A DNA stretch of 47,949 nucleotides from a virus. Position numbers and translations under genes: made by a program. The stretch lies in the IMG/VR virus record IMGVR_UViG_3300030419_000870, positions 1 through 47,949 of that record; one strand, written 5' to 3'. The notes beneath the pieces were generated by a model, which saw only the letters and a program-made list of their open reading frames with translations, was not told the DNA's origin and made no database searches. Of this stretch, positions 1-8,710 are shown piece after piece; position 1 is the first letter of the stretch; each line of letters opens with the position of its first letter.

Positions 1-47
1 GTCCTCCAGGATATCACTGCGTTATCCACAACGTAACACAAGAATAA
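1..47 (+). CDS. major capsid protein, C-terminal fragment (5' end outside window)
   Basis: The first 47 bases are the last 15 codons and stop of the major capsid gene. They are identical at the nucleotide level to the end of the complete copy at 45677-46816 (ending YHCVIHNVTQE). This is one half of a terminal overlap rather than a second gene, and it shows that the window is cut inside the capsid gene. Confidence 0.9.
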   Translation, partial: PPGYHCVIHNVTQE

Positions 48-60
48 ATTAAAAGAACTT

Positions 61-84
61 TGGGAGTAGCTCCACCTGCTCCCA
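61..84 (+). terminator. hairpin behind capsid gene, possible weak terminator
   Basis: TGGGAGTAG (61-69) pairs with CTGCTCCCA (76-84): a 9-bp stem with one G-U pair and a 6-nt loop, followed by TTGTTCTGCT. The U content is modest, so it may be an attenuator or a processing site. The same hairpin is at 46830-46853. Confidence 0.5.
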
Positions 85-123
85 TTGTTCTGCTATAGTA
101 AGATATATTATGGAGAAAGATTA

Positions 124-453
124 ATGGCAAATAAAATACAAAATGTAAAGTACACAGGTAGTGGTACAGCTTCACCATCAATTGATTTGCATTCAAAAGT
201 AGTTTGTGGTTTTTTACCAGGTGCTGACTGGAATGGAACAGCACTTACTTTTAAATGGTCTTCTGATGGAGCAGCATGGAAAGATGTAAAAAACTCTTCT
301 GGTAGTGCAGTTTCAGTAACTGTAGCTGCAGATGACGTTGCAGTTGTTGACCCTAAAGATTGGTATTTTGCATCAGGAGGATATTTACAAATAATATCTG
401 GAACTACTGAAGATGCTAGTTCAGAAATAAAAGTTTTATTAAGAAGCGTTTAG
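124..453 (+). CDS. small virion-associated protein behind capsid (left variant)
   Basis: This 109-aa protein starts at ATG 124, preceded by GGAGAAAG; an upstream in-frame ATG lacks a ribosome site and is not conserved in the other copy. It is beta-rich, with no signal peptide or membrane helix. It is homologous to the protein at 46893-47222, with 18 differences in 109 residues by my count. Its place directly after the capsid gene and before the head-tail adaptor suggests a head decoration or stabilising protein, but no family was recognised. Confidence 0.8.
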   Translation: MANKIQNVKYTGSGTASPSIDLHSKVVCGFLPGADWNGTALTFKWSSDGAAWKDVKNSSGSAVSVTVAADDVAVVDPKDWYFASGGYLQIISGTTEDASSEIKVLLRSV

Positions 454-462
454 GACTCAACA

Positions 463-1455
463 ATGAGTACTAACATAAGAGGTCTTATAGATAGGGTTTA
501 CAGAGAATATCTTGAACCTAATGATGATATACAATCTTTCACTTATTTAACTTCTACAATTACTAGTTCTGCTACATCAGTAGTTTATAATGGTAATGCA
601 ATTACAAGTGAAGAAGAAGATTCAATGTCTGCTGGTAATTTTATTGAAATTGACCAGGAGTTATTATTAATTACTGCATTAGATACTACTTCTACAACAT
701 TAACAGTAATGAGAGCTGCTAGAGGTACTACTGCTGATTCACATGATGCCAATGCTATTATTAAAATTAATCCACCTTTTCCTAGAAAAAATGTATTTGA
801 TGCTGTATCAGACCAAATAACAAATCTTTATCCAACACTATATGCAGTTGAAACTAAATCACTAACTACAGGTACTGGTTATACATTACTTGACAGTACT
901 GGTGATAATTACTTAGTGACACCTATAAAAGCTATATCTCAATATACAGATTGGTCATCAGGTTCAGACCAAACAGGTTTAACTTTTAAAGGTGTTGCTG
1001 TAGAAATGATTGATTTACCTAACCCATTTACTTATACAAATTCCTCTGGTAATGAAACAACAGTAACATTTAGTACAGGACCAAGTGTAGTTCATGCAAT
1101 TCAATGGTCAGGCATAGCATCAGGACATACAGCTTATGTAACATTTAAAAAGAAATTTGTCCAGCCTACTCTTGAATCAAATACGCTTGCTACGATAGGA
1201 TTAGAAGATGAATATGAAGCTATTATTATGGCTGGTGTGGCTGCACATATGCTTAGTGGCAGGGATATTCCTGCTGCAACAACTGAGTATATTACTGACC
1301 AATTAGGTGTTGCTAATTTTCCAGTAGGTGCTGCTTCAAATATTAGAAATGGATTATTATCTTACCAACAAACTTTAATAGACCAAGCTAAAAAAGACTT
1401 GAAAGCTAGATATCCAGAACCAGTAGCTCTTAATCAAATAACATATCCAAGCTAA
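463..1455 (+). CDS. head-tail adaptor / tail-tube-like structural protein
   Basis: This 330-aa protein begins MSTNIRGLIDRVYREYLEP. An N-terminal helix is followed by a beta-rich region (about residues 25-105) of the 'DQELLLIT...TVMRAARGTTADSH' type seen in phage adaptor and tail-connector proteins, then a region with VFDAVSDQITNLYP and a C-terminal helical part. It overlaps the next gene by 1 base. A diverged copy starts at 47425. The role as connector between the portal vertex and tail is inferred from order (capsid, small protein, this gene, tail protein). Confidence 0.6.
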   Translation: MSTNIRGLIDRVYREYLEPNDDIQSFTYLTSTITSSATSVVYNGNAITSEEEDSMSAGNFIEIDQELLLITALDTTSTTLTVMRAARGTTADSHDANAIIKINPPFPRKNVFDAVSDQITNLYPTLYAVETKSLTTGTGYTLLDSTGDNYLVTPIKAISQYTDWSSGSDQTGLTFKGVAVEMIDLPNPFTYTNSSGNETTVTFSTGPSVVHAIQWSGIASGHTAYVTFKKKFVQPTLESNTLATIGLEDEYEAIIMAGVAAHMLSGRDIPAATTEYITDQLGVANFPVGAASNIRNGLLSYQQTLIDQAKKDLKARYPEPVALNQITYPS

Positions 1456-3422
1456 TGCCTAGAGTACCTACAACGGCAAGTGTTAGTAACCCACATCAAA
1501 GAGGGTATGATTTTAGAATAGATAGTAAATTATTTAGAGCTTCTACATCTCAAGATAGACAAATGGTAATTAGAACAGAAGAGTTTCCTAATCAGCAAAT
1601 TAATTTAAAACAGAATCCAGAAGATATTAGCACTAACATAGGACAGATTTTTTCTAGAAATAACTTTTCTGGTGGTCAAGGTTTAGATACTGCACATAGA
1701 AAAAATGCAAAAGAAGATGATTCTATTAAATTTTGGGATAGTGCTGGAGTAGATGTATTTAATATTGATAAAGGTGAAAACTATACAGTAAAACTATTAA
1801 ATCAAATGTCTAATAGTCCTGAACAAGCAACATCATCAACAGATGGAGATAACTATACAGCAAGAGTTGGTACAACTTTATATGCTTCTGATGATGGAAC
1901 TTTATATAAATCAACAGATGGTGGTGATACATGGGCTACACAATCAATAAGTATTACATCTGGTTATCAAATAAAAGGTTTAGCTGTATTTGGTAGTTTA
2001 TTATATGTTGTTGCAAACAATGGTAGTAATGGAGAAATAATTAAATGGGATGGAAGTAGTGCAACACAAGTAGATACAGATAAAATATTTAGTGGTATAT
2101 GGTCTGCTAAAGGAGTTTTATTTGTAACTTGGGTAGAAAGTAATATTGCATATATACAACAATATGATGGAGGTACAGGTACTACATTTGCTACTGGTAG
2201 TTCTATTATTACTTTAACTCAAGGTCAAACATTTACTGATTTAGTTGATGCTGGTGCTGTTGTATTAGCTACTGCAACTGATGGATATATATATTCAATT
2301 AAAGATATAACTGGTACTTTTACACTTAAAGGACAAACTGAAATAACTGGAGAAATTCCAACTTGTATAGCTGAAGCACAAGGAATAATATTTTATGGAA
2401 CTAAAGAAGAACAAACTGGTTCTACAACAATAGGTAGATTTTATAGAGCAGATTTATCTGTAGCTGATGATTTATATATATTATCAAATAATCAATTAAT
2501 TAAAGAATGGGAAAATTCTGGTATTGATTCATCTCCTAAAACATTATTTGTTAGTAGAGATTCTGTATATACAGGAATAAAAGAAAGTACAACAGAAGCT
2601 AATTTATGGAGATATTATTTACCAACAGCTGGTTTAAGTAGAACTTATAAATGTGATATAGCTACAGGAACATTAGATGTTATATCTGGAATAGAATATA
2701 TAAATTCTAAATTTGTTGTATTAGTACAACAAGAAGGTATATTTTTACAACAATCTACTTATGAAAATACAGGTTATATTATATTGCCTAACGCAGATTT
2801 TTATACTTCAGATGAAAAACAATGGGTTGGAACAACTGTAGAACATGAAACTATTGATGATTCAAGACGTGTTCAATGTTATATCAGTACTAAATTTGAA
2901 GATATTAATAATCCAGATTCAACTAATTGGTTATTAACTAATGACTCATCTACAGGTAGAGGTAATGAAGAAGCACAAATTAACGAAAACTCTAGATATT
3001 TATCAACAAAAATAGTATTAACATCTAAAGCTGATTTTACTGCAACACCTTCTTTTAATTCAGTAGCAGTAAGAGCATTGCCTAGACCACAAGTTGTAGT
3101 TGTAGATTTACCAGTTAATTTATCTGACCAATATGAAAGAGCAAATAGAAAAAGAATTAAAGTTAGAAATCTTGGAGAAACAATTTATCAAGAATTAAAA
3201 GAATTTGAAGGAGATTCTGTTACTCTAGAAATTTATGACCCAGCAGAAACTATTAGGGGAGTTGTTGAAAGTGTCGCATATCCTGTAATAAATAATGCTA
3301 GTATAGGTTCAGTAACACAATATTGTACTGTAAGAGTTAAGGGTGTAAGAGCAAGTAGTTCTGTAACCCCATCTAGTAATATACTTGGTGTTGGTACTAT
3401 AGGTGTGATAAGATTAGGATAG
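1455..3422 (+). CDS. large tail protein with BNR/beta-propeller-like segment
   Basis: This 655-aa protein has around residues 140-165 a sialidase-type BNR/Asp-box-like stretch (LYKSTDGGDTW), within alternating beta segments that run to about residue 450. This suggests a beta-propeller followed by a C-terminal beta domain containing a basic segment (RANRKRIKVRN). It is overlapped by the adaptor and lies directly upstream of the fibre gene. A tail tube or tail-hub role is inferred, analogous in position to tubular protein B of podoviruses; no enzymatic residues are evident. Confidence 0.55.
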   Translation: MPRVPTTASVSNPHQRGYDFRIDSKLFRASTSQDRQMVIRTEEFPNQQINLKQNPEDISTNIGQIFSRNNFSGGQGLDTAHRKNAKEDDSIKFWDSAGVDVFNIDKGENYTVKLLNQMSNSPEQATSSTDGDNYTARVGTTLYASDDGTLYKSTDGGDTWATQSISITSGYQIKGLAVFGSLLYVVANNGSNGEIIKWDGSSATQVDTDKIFSGIWSAKGVLFVTWVESNIAYIQQYDGGTGTTFATGSSIITLTQGQTFTDLVDAGAVVLATATDGYIYSIKDITGTFTLKGQTEITGEIPTCIAEAQGIIFYGTKEEQTGSTTIGRFYRADLSVADDLYILSNNQLIKEWENSGIDSSPKTLFVSRDSVYTGIKESTTEANLWRYYLPTAGLSRTYKCDIATGTLDVISGIEYINSKFVVLVQQEGIFLQQSTYENTGYIILPNADFYTSDEKQWVGTTVEHETIDDSRRVQCYISTKFEDINNPDSTNWLLTNDSSTGRGNEEAQINENSRYLSTKIVLTSKADFTATPSFNSVAVRALPRPQVVVVDLPVNLSDQYERANRKRIKVRNLGETIYQELKEFEGDSVTLEIYDPAETIRGVVESVAYPVINNASIGSVTQYCTVRVKGVRASSSVTPSSNILGVGTIGVIRLG

Positions 3423-3425
3423 TTT

Positions 3426-5477
3426 ATGGCATTAGTAGAAAGTAAATTAAGTAACGCATACGAGACAACATTAGCTGCTGCATTATTAGCAGACAGTACT
3501 GATACAACAATATCAGTAGCAGTTGCACCAACAGATTCTGGTAATACTGCTATTTCTCCTTCTACTGCTACTCCTATGTATCTTATTATTGACCCTGATT
3601 CAGATACTTTAAGAGAATACATAAGAGTTACAGCTATATCTGGAACAACATTAACTGCTGTTAGAAATATTGATTCTGGTGGCGGTGGGTTAAAAGCACA
3701 CTCTATTGGAGCAAAAGTAAGACAAGCTCCTGTAGCACAAATGTTTGATGATGTTCATGATAGAATTAATACATTAATTAATACTGCTGGTACTGCAGTT
3801 AATACATCTGATGGTTTAGTTAAAGACCAAGATGATATGTCATCAAACTCTGCATCACATCTTGCAACACAACAATCTATTAAAGCATATGTAGATGCAA
3901 CTATACAAACAGAAGAAACTATAGAAGACTTTGTTGGAGGTATGTTTTCTAGTAATACAGAAACATTTATTACTGCTACATATGATGACTCTGACGGTAC
4001 ATTAGATTTAGTAGTTCCAGTTCTTGATGAAGATAATATGTCATCTGATAGTGCTAGTCATTTAGCTACACAGCAATCCATTAAAGCTTACGTAGATGAT
4101 GTTGCACAAACAACAGAAGAAGTTCAAGATATTGTAGGAGCTATGTTCTCAAGTAACACTGAGACAAACATTAGTGTTACTTATGACGATTCAGACGGAA
4201 CTATAGATTTAGTAGCAGATTTATTAACTGAAGAAGCTGTTGAAGATTATGTTGGAGGTATGGTAACTGGTAACACAGAAACCTTTATAACAGTAACATA
4301 CGAAGATAGTGATGGTACTTTAGACTTTGTAGTACCTGTTTTAGACGAAGATAATATGGCTAGTGATAGTGCAACTCACTTAGCTACTCAACAATCTATA
4401 AAAGCTTATGTTGATGGTTTAGTACAAACTGAAGAATCAATAGAAGATTTTGTAGGTGGAATGGTCACTGGTAATACTGAAACTTTTATAACAGTAACTT
4501 ATGAAGACTCAGATGGAACTATGGATTTTGTTGTTCCTGTTAAAGATGAAGACGATATGTCTTCAGATTCAGCTACACATCTAGCTACTCAACAGTCAAT
4601 TAAAGCATACGTTGATACAGTCGCACAAACTACTGAAGAGGTTCAGGATATTGTAGGTGCTATGTTTAGTAGCAATACTGAAACAAGAATATCAGCTACA
4701 TATGACGATTCAGATGGAACTATCGACCTTGTAGTTGATGATATGACTGCTGATACACAACTTACTACTGAAGCAGTACAAGACATAGTTGGAGCTATGT
4801 TTAGTTCTAATACAGAAACTAGAATAGCTGTTACTTATGATGACTCTGATGGCACTATTGATTTAGTAGTCGATGATATGACTACTAATACACAACTTAC
4901 ACAAGAACAAGTTGAAGATTATGTCGGTGGTATGTTAGATGGTGATGAAACATTTATAACAGTAGCTTACGATGATACAGATGGAAATATAGATTTTACA
5001 GTACCAGTATTAGATGAAGATGATTTCTCTTCTGATTCTGCTTCACATTTAGCAACACAACAATCAATTAAGGCTTATGTAGATGGTATAGGTGTTAGTA
5101 CAGAACAAGTACAAGATATTGTCGGTGCAATGTTTTCAAGTAATACCGAAACAAATATTACAGCAACTTATCAAGATGCAGATGGAACTATAGACTTAGT
5201 AGTTGCAGCAGTAGATAGTACAGCTATTGTAGATGGAGATTCAGACTTTACGATTGCAGATGGTACTGCTAATGGTATACATTATGAATTAGATAATACA
5301 GATATGGCTAATTGGAATGCAGGTGGTATTGCATTAACAACAGCAGGTGGAATCTTTAGACATCATCAAACACAAGCTGCAACATATACAGTAGCTGCAA
5401 ACGAAGGAGCTGTTTTAGCTGGTCCAATAACAATTACAGGGACAGTTACAAATTCTGGTACGATGGTCGTTATCTAA
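3426..5477 (+). CDS. tail fibre built from repeated modules
   Basis: This 683-aa protein has a non-repeated N-terminus (about residues 1-125, probable attachment part). Tandem modules follow: five copies of HLATQQSIKAYVD and eight of a V-G-(G/A)-M module followed by an SNTET.I..TYDDSDGT.D-type strand pair. A C-terminal beta domain (about 600-683) is different. QQSIKAYVD repeats are familiar from marine phage fibres, where they form a trimeric shaft (family knowledge). The repeats are near-identical as protein but strongly different in codons. It runs into the docking-module gene with a 1-base overlap. Confidence 0.8.
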   Translation: MALVESKLSNAYETTLAAALLADSTDTTISVAVAPTDSGNTAISPSTATPMYLIIDPDSDTLREYIRVTAISGTTLTAVRNIDSGGGGLKAHSIGAKVRQAPVAQMFDDVHDRINTLINTAGTAVNTSDGLVKDQDDMSSNSASHLATQQSIKAYVDATIQTEETIEDFVGGMFSSNTETFITATYDDSDGTLDLVVPVLDEDNMSSDSASHLATQQSIKAYVDDVAQTTEEVQDIVGAMFSSNTETNISVTYDDSDGTIDLVADLLTEEAVEDYVGGMVTGNTETFITVTYEDSDGTLDFVVPVLDEDNMASDSATHLATQQSIKAYVDGLVQTEESIEDFVGGMVTGNTETFITVTYEDSDGTMDFVVPVKDEDDMSSDSATHLATQQSIKAYVDTVAQTTEEVQDIVGAMFSSNTETRISATYDDSDGTIDLVVDDMTADTQLTTEAVQDIVGAMFSSNTETRIAVTYDDSDGTIDLVVDDMTTNTQLTQEQVEDYVGGMLDGDETFITVAYDDTDGNIDFTVPVLDEDDFSSDSASHLATQQSIKAYVDGIGVSTEQVQDIVGAMFSSNTETNITATYQDADGTIDLVVAAVDSTAIVDGDSDFTIADGTANGIHYELDNTDMANWNAGGIALTTAGGIFRHHQTQAATYTVAANEGAVLAGPITITGTVTNSGTMVVI

Positions 5478-5668
5478 TGGCTAATGTAAAAGTAAACACA
5501 ATATCGCTAGTATCTGGCAACAATGTTGCTATGTCAAATTCTTTAAATTTAAAATCATATACTACTACACAGCGTAACGCACTAACAAGTGCTGCTGGTG
5601 ATGTAATTTACAATACAACAACAAGTACAGCACAATTTTATAATGGAAGTGCTTGGTCTGATTTATAA
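5477..5668 (+). CDS. stand-alone fibre docking module
   Basis: This 63-aa protein consists only of the module that forms the N-terminus of the next two adhesins: residues 18-62 contain LNLKSYTTTQRNALTSAAGD and FYNGSAW. It overlaps both neighbours by 1 base, so it is intact and in the operon. It could be a cap or adaptor on which adhesins assemble, or the remnant of an adhesin that lost its tip; the clean stop and start favour a functional small protein. Confidence 0.65.
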   Translation: MANVKVNTISLVSGNNVAMSNSLNLKSYTTTQRNALTSAAGDVIYNTTTSTAQFYNGSAWSDL

Positions 5669-6741
5669 TGAGTACATTAGAAACAAACTCAATAGCTAAA
5701 TATTCTGGCAATAATGTTTCTATTGATGATGCTTTAAATTTAAAATCTTACACTACAACACAAAGAGATGCTTTAACTTCTGCTGCTGGAGATATCATTT
5801 ACAACTCAACTACAAATAAAACACAGTTTTACAATGGTTCAGCTTGGGCAGATACAGGTGTTTCTTTTATAGATATGGAATATTTAGTTATTGCAGGAGG
5901 TGGTGCTGGTGGACATAGTTCATCATCTGCAAAACAAGGTGGTGGCGGTGGTGCAGGAGGTTACAGAAGTAATGTTTCTGGAGAAAACACAGGTGGTAAT
6001 GTATCAACAACTAATGCTTTTACAACATATTTTATACAAAAAGGAACATCTTACACAGTAACTGTTGGTGGTGGTGGTTCTTCTAATGCAACAGGTGGTA
6101 TTGCAGGTCAAGGTTCAGATAGTAGATTTGGAAAAATAATATCTTCTGGTGGGGGTGCTGGTGGACACGGTACAGCAGAATACAGTGGTCAAACAGGTGG
6201 TTCTGGTGGTGGAGGTTCTACAGCTAATAAAGGAAAAGGAATTGCTCATCAAGGTTTTGCTGGTGGAGAATATGGTGCTATAGGTGGGGGTAACACAAAC
6301 AACGCAGGTGGTGGAGGCGGAGGTGCTAGTTCTGTAGGTGCAGATGGTGCTTCAGCTAATGGTGGTAATGGTGGTGCAGGTTTAGCTTCTGAAATAACTG
6401 GCTCTAGTGTAACTAGAGGTGGTGGTGGTGGAGGAGGAACAGGTGAAAACTCTTCTGGAGGTGCAGGAACAGCATCTGGAGGTGGTGGAGCAGGTGGCTA
6501 CAGAGCTAATGGAACTGCTGGTACTGCTAACACTGGTGGCGGTGGAGGTGGTGGAGGTTCTTATAACACTGCCAGAGATGGTGCTGCTGGAGGTTCTGGA
6601 ACAGTTATACTTAGATGGGTTACTGCTGATGCAACTATTGGTGGAACAAGAACAGGTTTAACTGATGGTGGAGTACAGACAGATGGTTCAGATTCATATA
6701 TAGTTTTTACAGCAGGAACAGGAACAGTGAGTTTTAGCTAA
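5668..6741 (+). CDS. glycine-rich tail adhesin 1
   Basis: This 357-aa protein has a docking module (residues 1-62, LNLKSYTTTQRDALTSAAGD), then a beta strand (MEYLVIAGGGAGG), then about 230 residues packed with runs of glycine, and a conserved end (GSGTVILRWVTAD plus a short beta tail). Poly-glycine regions of this type form packed glycine helices at the tips of T4-like adhesins such as gp38 of Salmonella phage S16 (family knowledge), with variable loops binding the receptor. It is a likely receptor-binding protein and the first of three paralogues. Confidence 0.75.
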   Translation: MSTLETNSIAKYSGNNVSIDDALNLKSYTTTQRDALTSAAGDIIYNSTTNKTQFYNGSAWADTGVSFIDMEYLVIAGGGAGGHSSSSAKQGGGGGAGGYRSNVSGENTGGNVSTTNAFTTYFIQKGTSYTVTVGGGGSSNATGGIAGQGSDSRFGKIISSGGGAGGHGTAEYSGQTGGSGGGGSTANKGKGIAHQGFAGGEYGAIGGGNTNNAGGGGGGASSVGADGASANGGNGGAGLASEITGSSVTRGGGGGGGTGENSSGGAGTASGGGGAGGYRANGTAGTANTGGGGGGGGSYNTARDGAAGGSGTVILRWVTADATIGGTRTGLTDGGVQTDGSDSYIVFTAGTGTVSFS

Positions 6742-7796
6742 TGAGTGAATTAAAAACAAATCAAATATCAACAAATGATGGCAATAATGTAGCTATAGAT
6801 AACTCTTTAAATTTAAAATCTTACGATACAACTGCACGAAATGCACTTACATCAGTTGCTGGAGATATGATATATAATACTACAACTTCAGCAGTAGAAG
6901 TATATGATGGTTCATCTTGGACTTCTGGTACCAAAGTAGTAACAGTTGACTATTTGGTTGTTGGTGCTGGAGGAGGCGGCGGCAAATCAGGTCAACATAA
7001 TCTTGGATTAGGAGGTGCTGGTGGAGGTGGAGTTTTAGCAAGTTATAATAATGAAGCCTCTGGAGGTGGTGATACTTCTTTAGAAAGTTTAACTTTATTA
7101 GCTGATGGTTCAACAACATATACAGTTACTGTTGGAGCAGGAGGCACAGGTGGTACTAATATAGGAAATCAAGGTGGATTTACAGAGTTTAGTGTTATAT
7201 CTGCTAGTGGTGGAGGAGCAGGAGCGCAAAGATACGCAAGTGCAGCTCAAAAACCTGGTGGTTCTGGTGGTGGTGGTACTGCAATAAATGGTCCTGCTGC
7301 AGGTCTTCCAAATCAAGGTTATGGCGGTGGTACAGGTAATAACTTCACAGGTAATAATAATGACCACGCTGCAGCTGGTGGTGGTGGTGCTAGTGCCGTT
7401 GGTGCTAATTCTAGTGGAGGCACAGGTGGTGCTGGTGGAGCTGGATTAGCTTCTACAATTACTGGTTCTTCAGTAACATACGCTGGTGGAGGCGGCGGTG
7501 GTGGAGGAACTGGCGGTGGCGGTGCTGGAGGAACTGGTGGCGGTGGTGCTGGTGGCGGACAAGCTGATGGTTCAAATGGAACTGCTAATACTGGCGGTGG
7601 AGGCGGTGGTTCTTATGGAAGCACAACTGCTGATAGAGATGGTGGAAATGGTGGTTCTGGAATAATTATTTTAAGATATCCAACAGCAGATGCAACTATT
7701 ACAGTTGGTTCAGGTATAACTTCATCAAGTGCAACAGATGGTAGTGATACAGTAATAAGTATGACAGCAGGAACAGGAACAGTTACATTCGCATAA
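6741..7796 (+). CDS. glycine-rich tail adhesin 2
   Basis: This 351-aa paralogue has the same layout as adhesin 1: docking module (LNLKSYDTTARNALTSVAGD), VDYLVVGAGGGGG, glycine-run body and the SGIIILRYPTADAT end. The glycine-run body differs in its loops, as expected for different receptor specificity. It starts on the stop codon of adhesin 1 (1-base overlap). A promoter-like sequence and an accessory gene follow. Confidence 0.75.
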   Translation: MSELKTNQISTNDGNNVAIDNSLNLKSYDTTARNALTSVAGDMIYNTTTSAVEVYDGSSWTSGTKVVTVDYLVVGAGGGGGKSGQHNLGLGGAGGGGVLASYNNEASGGGDTSLESLTLLADGSTTYTVTVGAGGTGGTNIGNQGGFTEFSVISASGGGAGAQRYASAAQKPGGSGGGGTAINGPAAGLPNQGYGGGTGNNFTGNNNDHAAAGGGGASAVGANSSGGTGGAGGAGLASTITGSSVTYAGGGGGGGGTGGGGAGGTGGGGAGGGQADGSNGTANTGGGGGGSYGSTTADRDGGNGGSGIIILRYPTADATITVGSGITSSSATDGSDTVISMTAGTGTVTFA

Positions 7797-7821
7797 TGGT
7801 AGAAAAGATTTTAATATAGGT

Positions 7822-7827
7822 TATAAT
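7822..7827 (+). promoter_or_regulatory. possible internal promoter (-10 TATAAT) before accessory gene
   Basis: TATAAT lies 11 bases upstream of the ATG at 7839, with AGGAAA between. No good -35 box is visible. It could drive the downstream tail accessory genes separately from the long upstream transcript. Confidence 0.4.
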
Positions 7828-7838
7828 AGGAAACAGAT

Positions 7839-8228
7839 ATGGCACATTACGCATTTTTAGATGATAATAATATAGTAACAGAAGTAATTACTGGTGTTGA
7901 TGAAGACGCAAAAGATGACTTACCTGATGGATTTGATTCTTGGGAAGCTTGGTATGGAGATTTCAGAGGTCAAACCTGTAAAAGAACTTCTTACAACACA
8001 AGTGCTAACGCACATAGTGATGGGGGAACTGCTTTTAGAGGTAACTATGCTGGTATAGGTTATACTTATGATGCAGAAAATGATGTATTTTATAGCCCAA
8101 AACCTTTTAGTAAATGGGTATTAGATGAAACTAAATGGATATGGAAAGCACCAAGTGATATGCCAACTGATGGTAAATTATATATTTGGAATGACAATGC
8201 AGGTGCTTGGGAAGAAGTGGTAGAATAG
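7839..8228 (+). CDS. tail-fibre accessory protein, MAHF-type, copy 1
   Basis: This 129-aa protein begins MAHYAFLDDNNIVTEVITG and has the block GIGYTYDAENDVFYSPKPF followed by W-rich repeats. This family is common beside fibre genes of marine phages and cyanophages (known pattern; biochemical role not established). Its paralogue at 9640-10038 also directly follows a poly-glycine adhesin, so each pair resembles an adhesin with an assembly factor or partner subunit. AGGAAA precedes the start. Confidence 0.65.
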   Translation: MAHYAFLDDNNIVTEVITGVDEDAKDDLPDGFDSWEAWYGDFRGQTCKRTSYNTSANAHSDGGTAFRGNYAGIGYTYDAENDVFYSPKPFSKWVLDETKWIWKAPSDMPTDGKLYIWNDNAGAWEEVVE

Positions 8229-8232
8229 ATTT

Positions 8233-8367
8233 ATGGCTAGTGAAATAAAAGTAGATACAATATCAGAAAAAACATCTGCAAATGGTGTTACAATAGATGG
8301 TGTTTTAATTAAAGATGGAGCTGTAGATGGATACGCTTCTATCGGATTAGTAATAGCGTTAGGATAA
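8233..8367 (+). CDS. small fibre docking-type protein, 44 aa
   Basis: This short ORF begins MASEIKVDTISEKTSANGVT and continues IDGVLIKDG; ATG 8233 follows the previous stop by 4 bases and the stop is at 8365-8367. The EIKVDTISEKT...GVTIDGVLIKDG signature is widespread at the N-terminus of marine phage fibre proteins. Here it stands alone with a hydrophobic end (YASIGLVIALG). It is a second free-standing docking module in this cassette. Confidence 0.65.
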   Translation: MASEIKVDTISEKTSANGVTIDGVLIKDGAVDGYASIGLVIALG

Positions 8368-8376
8368 GGTAAATAT

Positions 8377-8709
8377 ATGGCAGAAACTTTTCATAGTAAA
8401 GCAGCATTAGTAACTAATAGTGCTGATACAAACTTGCTTACCGCAGGAAGTGGTGAAACATTAATTATTATTCATTGCCAAGTAGCAAATGTTGATGGTA
8501 CTAATGCAGCAGATTTATATATAGACATGGTAGATGATGAAACATCTGATGTTACTGCAGCTTTAGCTCACACTATAAGTGTCCCTGCAGACAGTGCAAT
8601 TAATCCTATTGGAGGAAAGCTAGTATTAGAAGCAGGGGATAAAATAAATATATGGGCAGGAGCCGCATCTGACCTAGAAGTCACGATTTCTTATTTAAAG
8701 ATTACATAA
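8377..8709 (+). CDS. beta-sandwich tail-associated protein
   Basis: This 110-aa protein is almost entirely alternating beta strands, ending LEAGDKINIWAGAASDLEVT; similar 'LEAGD..' proteins occur near fibre genes of marine phages. It has no signal peptide and no catalytic motif. It sits between a docking module and adhesin 3 and is probably a structural part of the fibre or baseplate. Confidence 0.6.
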   Translation: MAETFHSKAALVTNSADTNLLTAGSGETLIIIHCQVANVDGTNAADLYIDMVDDETSDVTAALAHTISVPADSAINPIGGKLVLEAGDKINIWAGAASDLEVTISYLKIT

Positions 8710-8710
8710 C

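Larger units (their letters stand above)
1..95. repeat. 95-bp exact direct repeat, left copy (pairs with 46770-46864)
   Basis: Bases 1-95 match 46770-46864 without a mismatch by direct comparison. The match covers the capsid 3' end and the hairpin behind it and breaks at base 96 (T against A). Downstream the two sides stay homologous but clearly diverged. This suggests a circular or permuted genome assembled across two strain variants. Confidence 0.95.

Noticed and set aside
3841-5200. Regular repeats that could suggest a CRISPR array or other DNA repeat
   Set aside because: The repeats are conserved as protein but not as DNA, are in one long reading frame, and belong to the fibre gene.
6419-7367. 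Alternative frames inside the glycine-rich adhesins
   Set aside because: Val/Glu- or Thr/Cys-rich translations result from GGT/GGA repeats read in other frames; no start signals.
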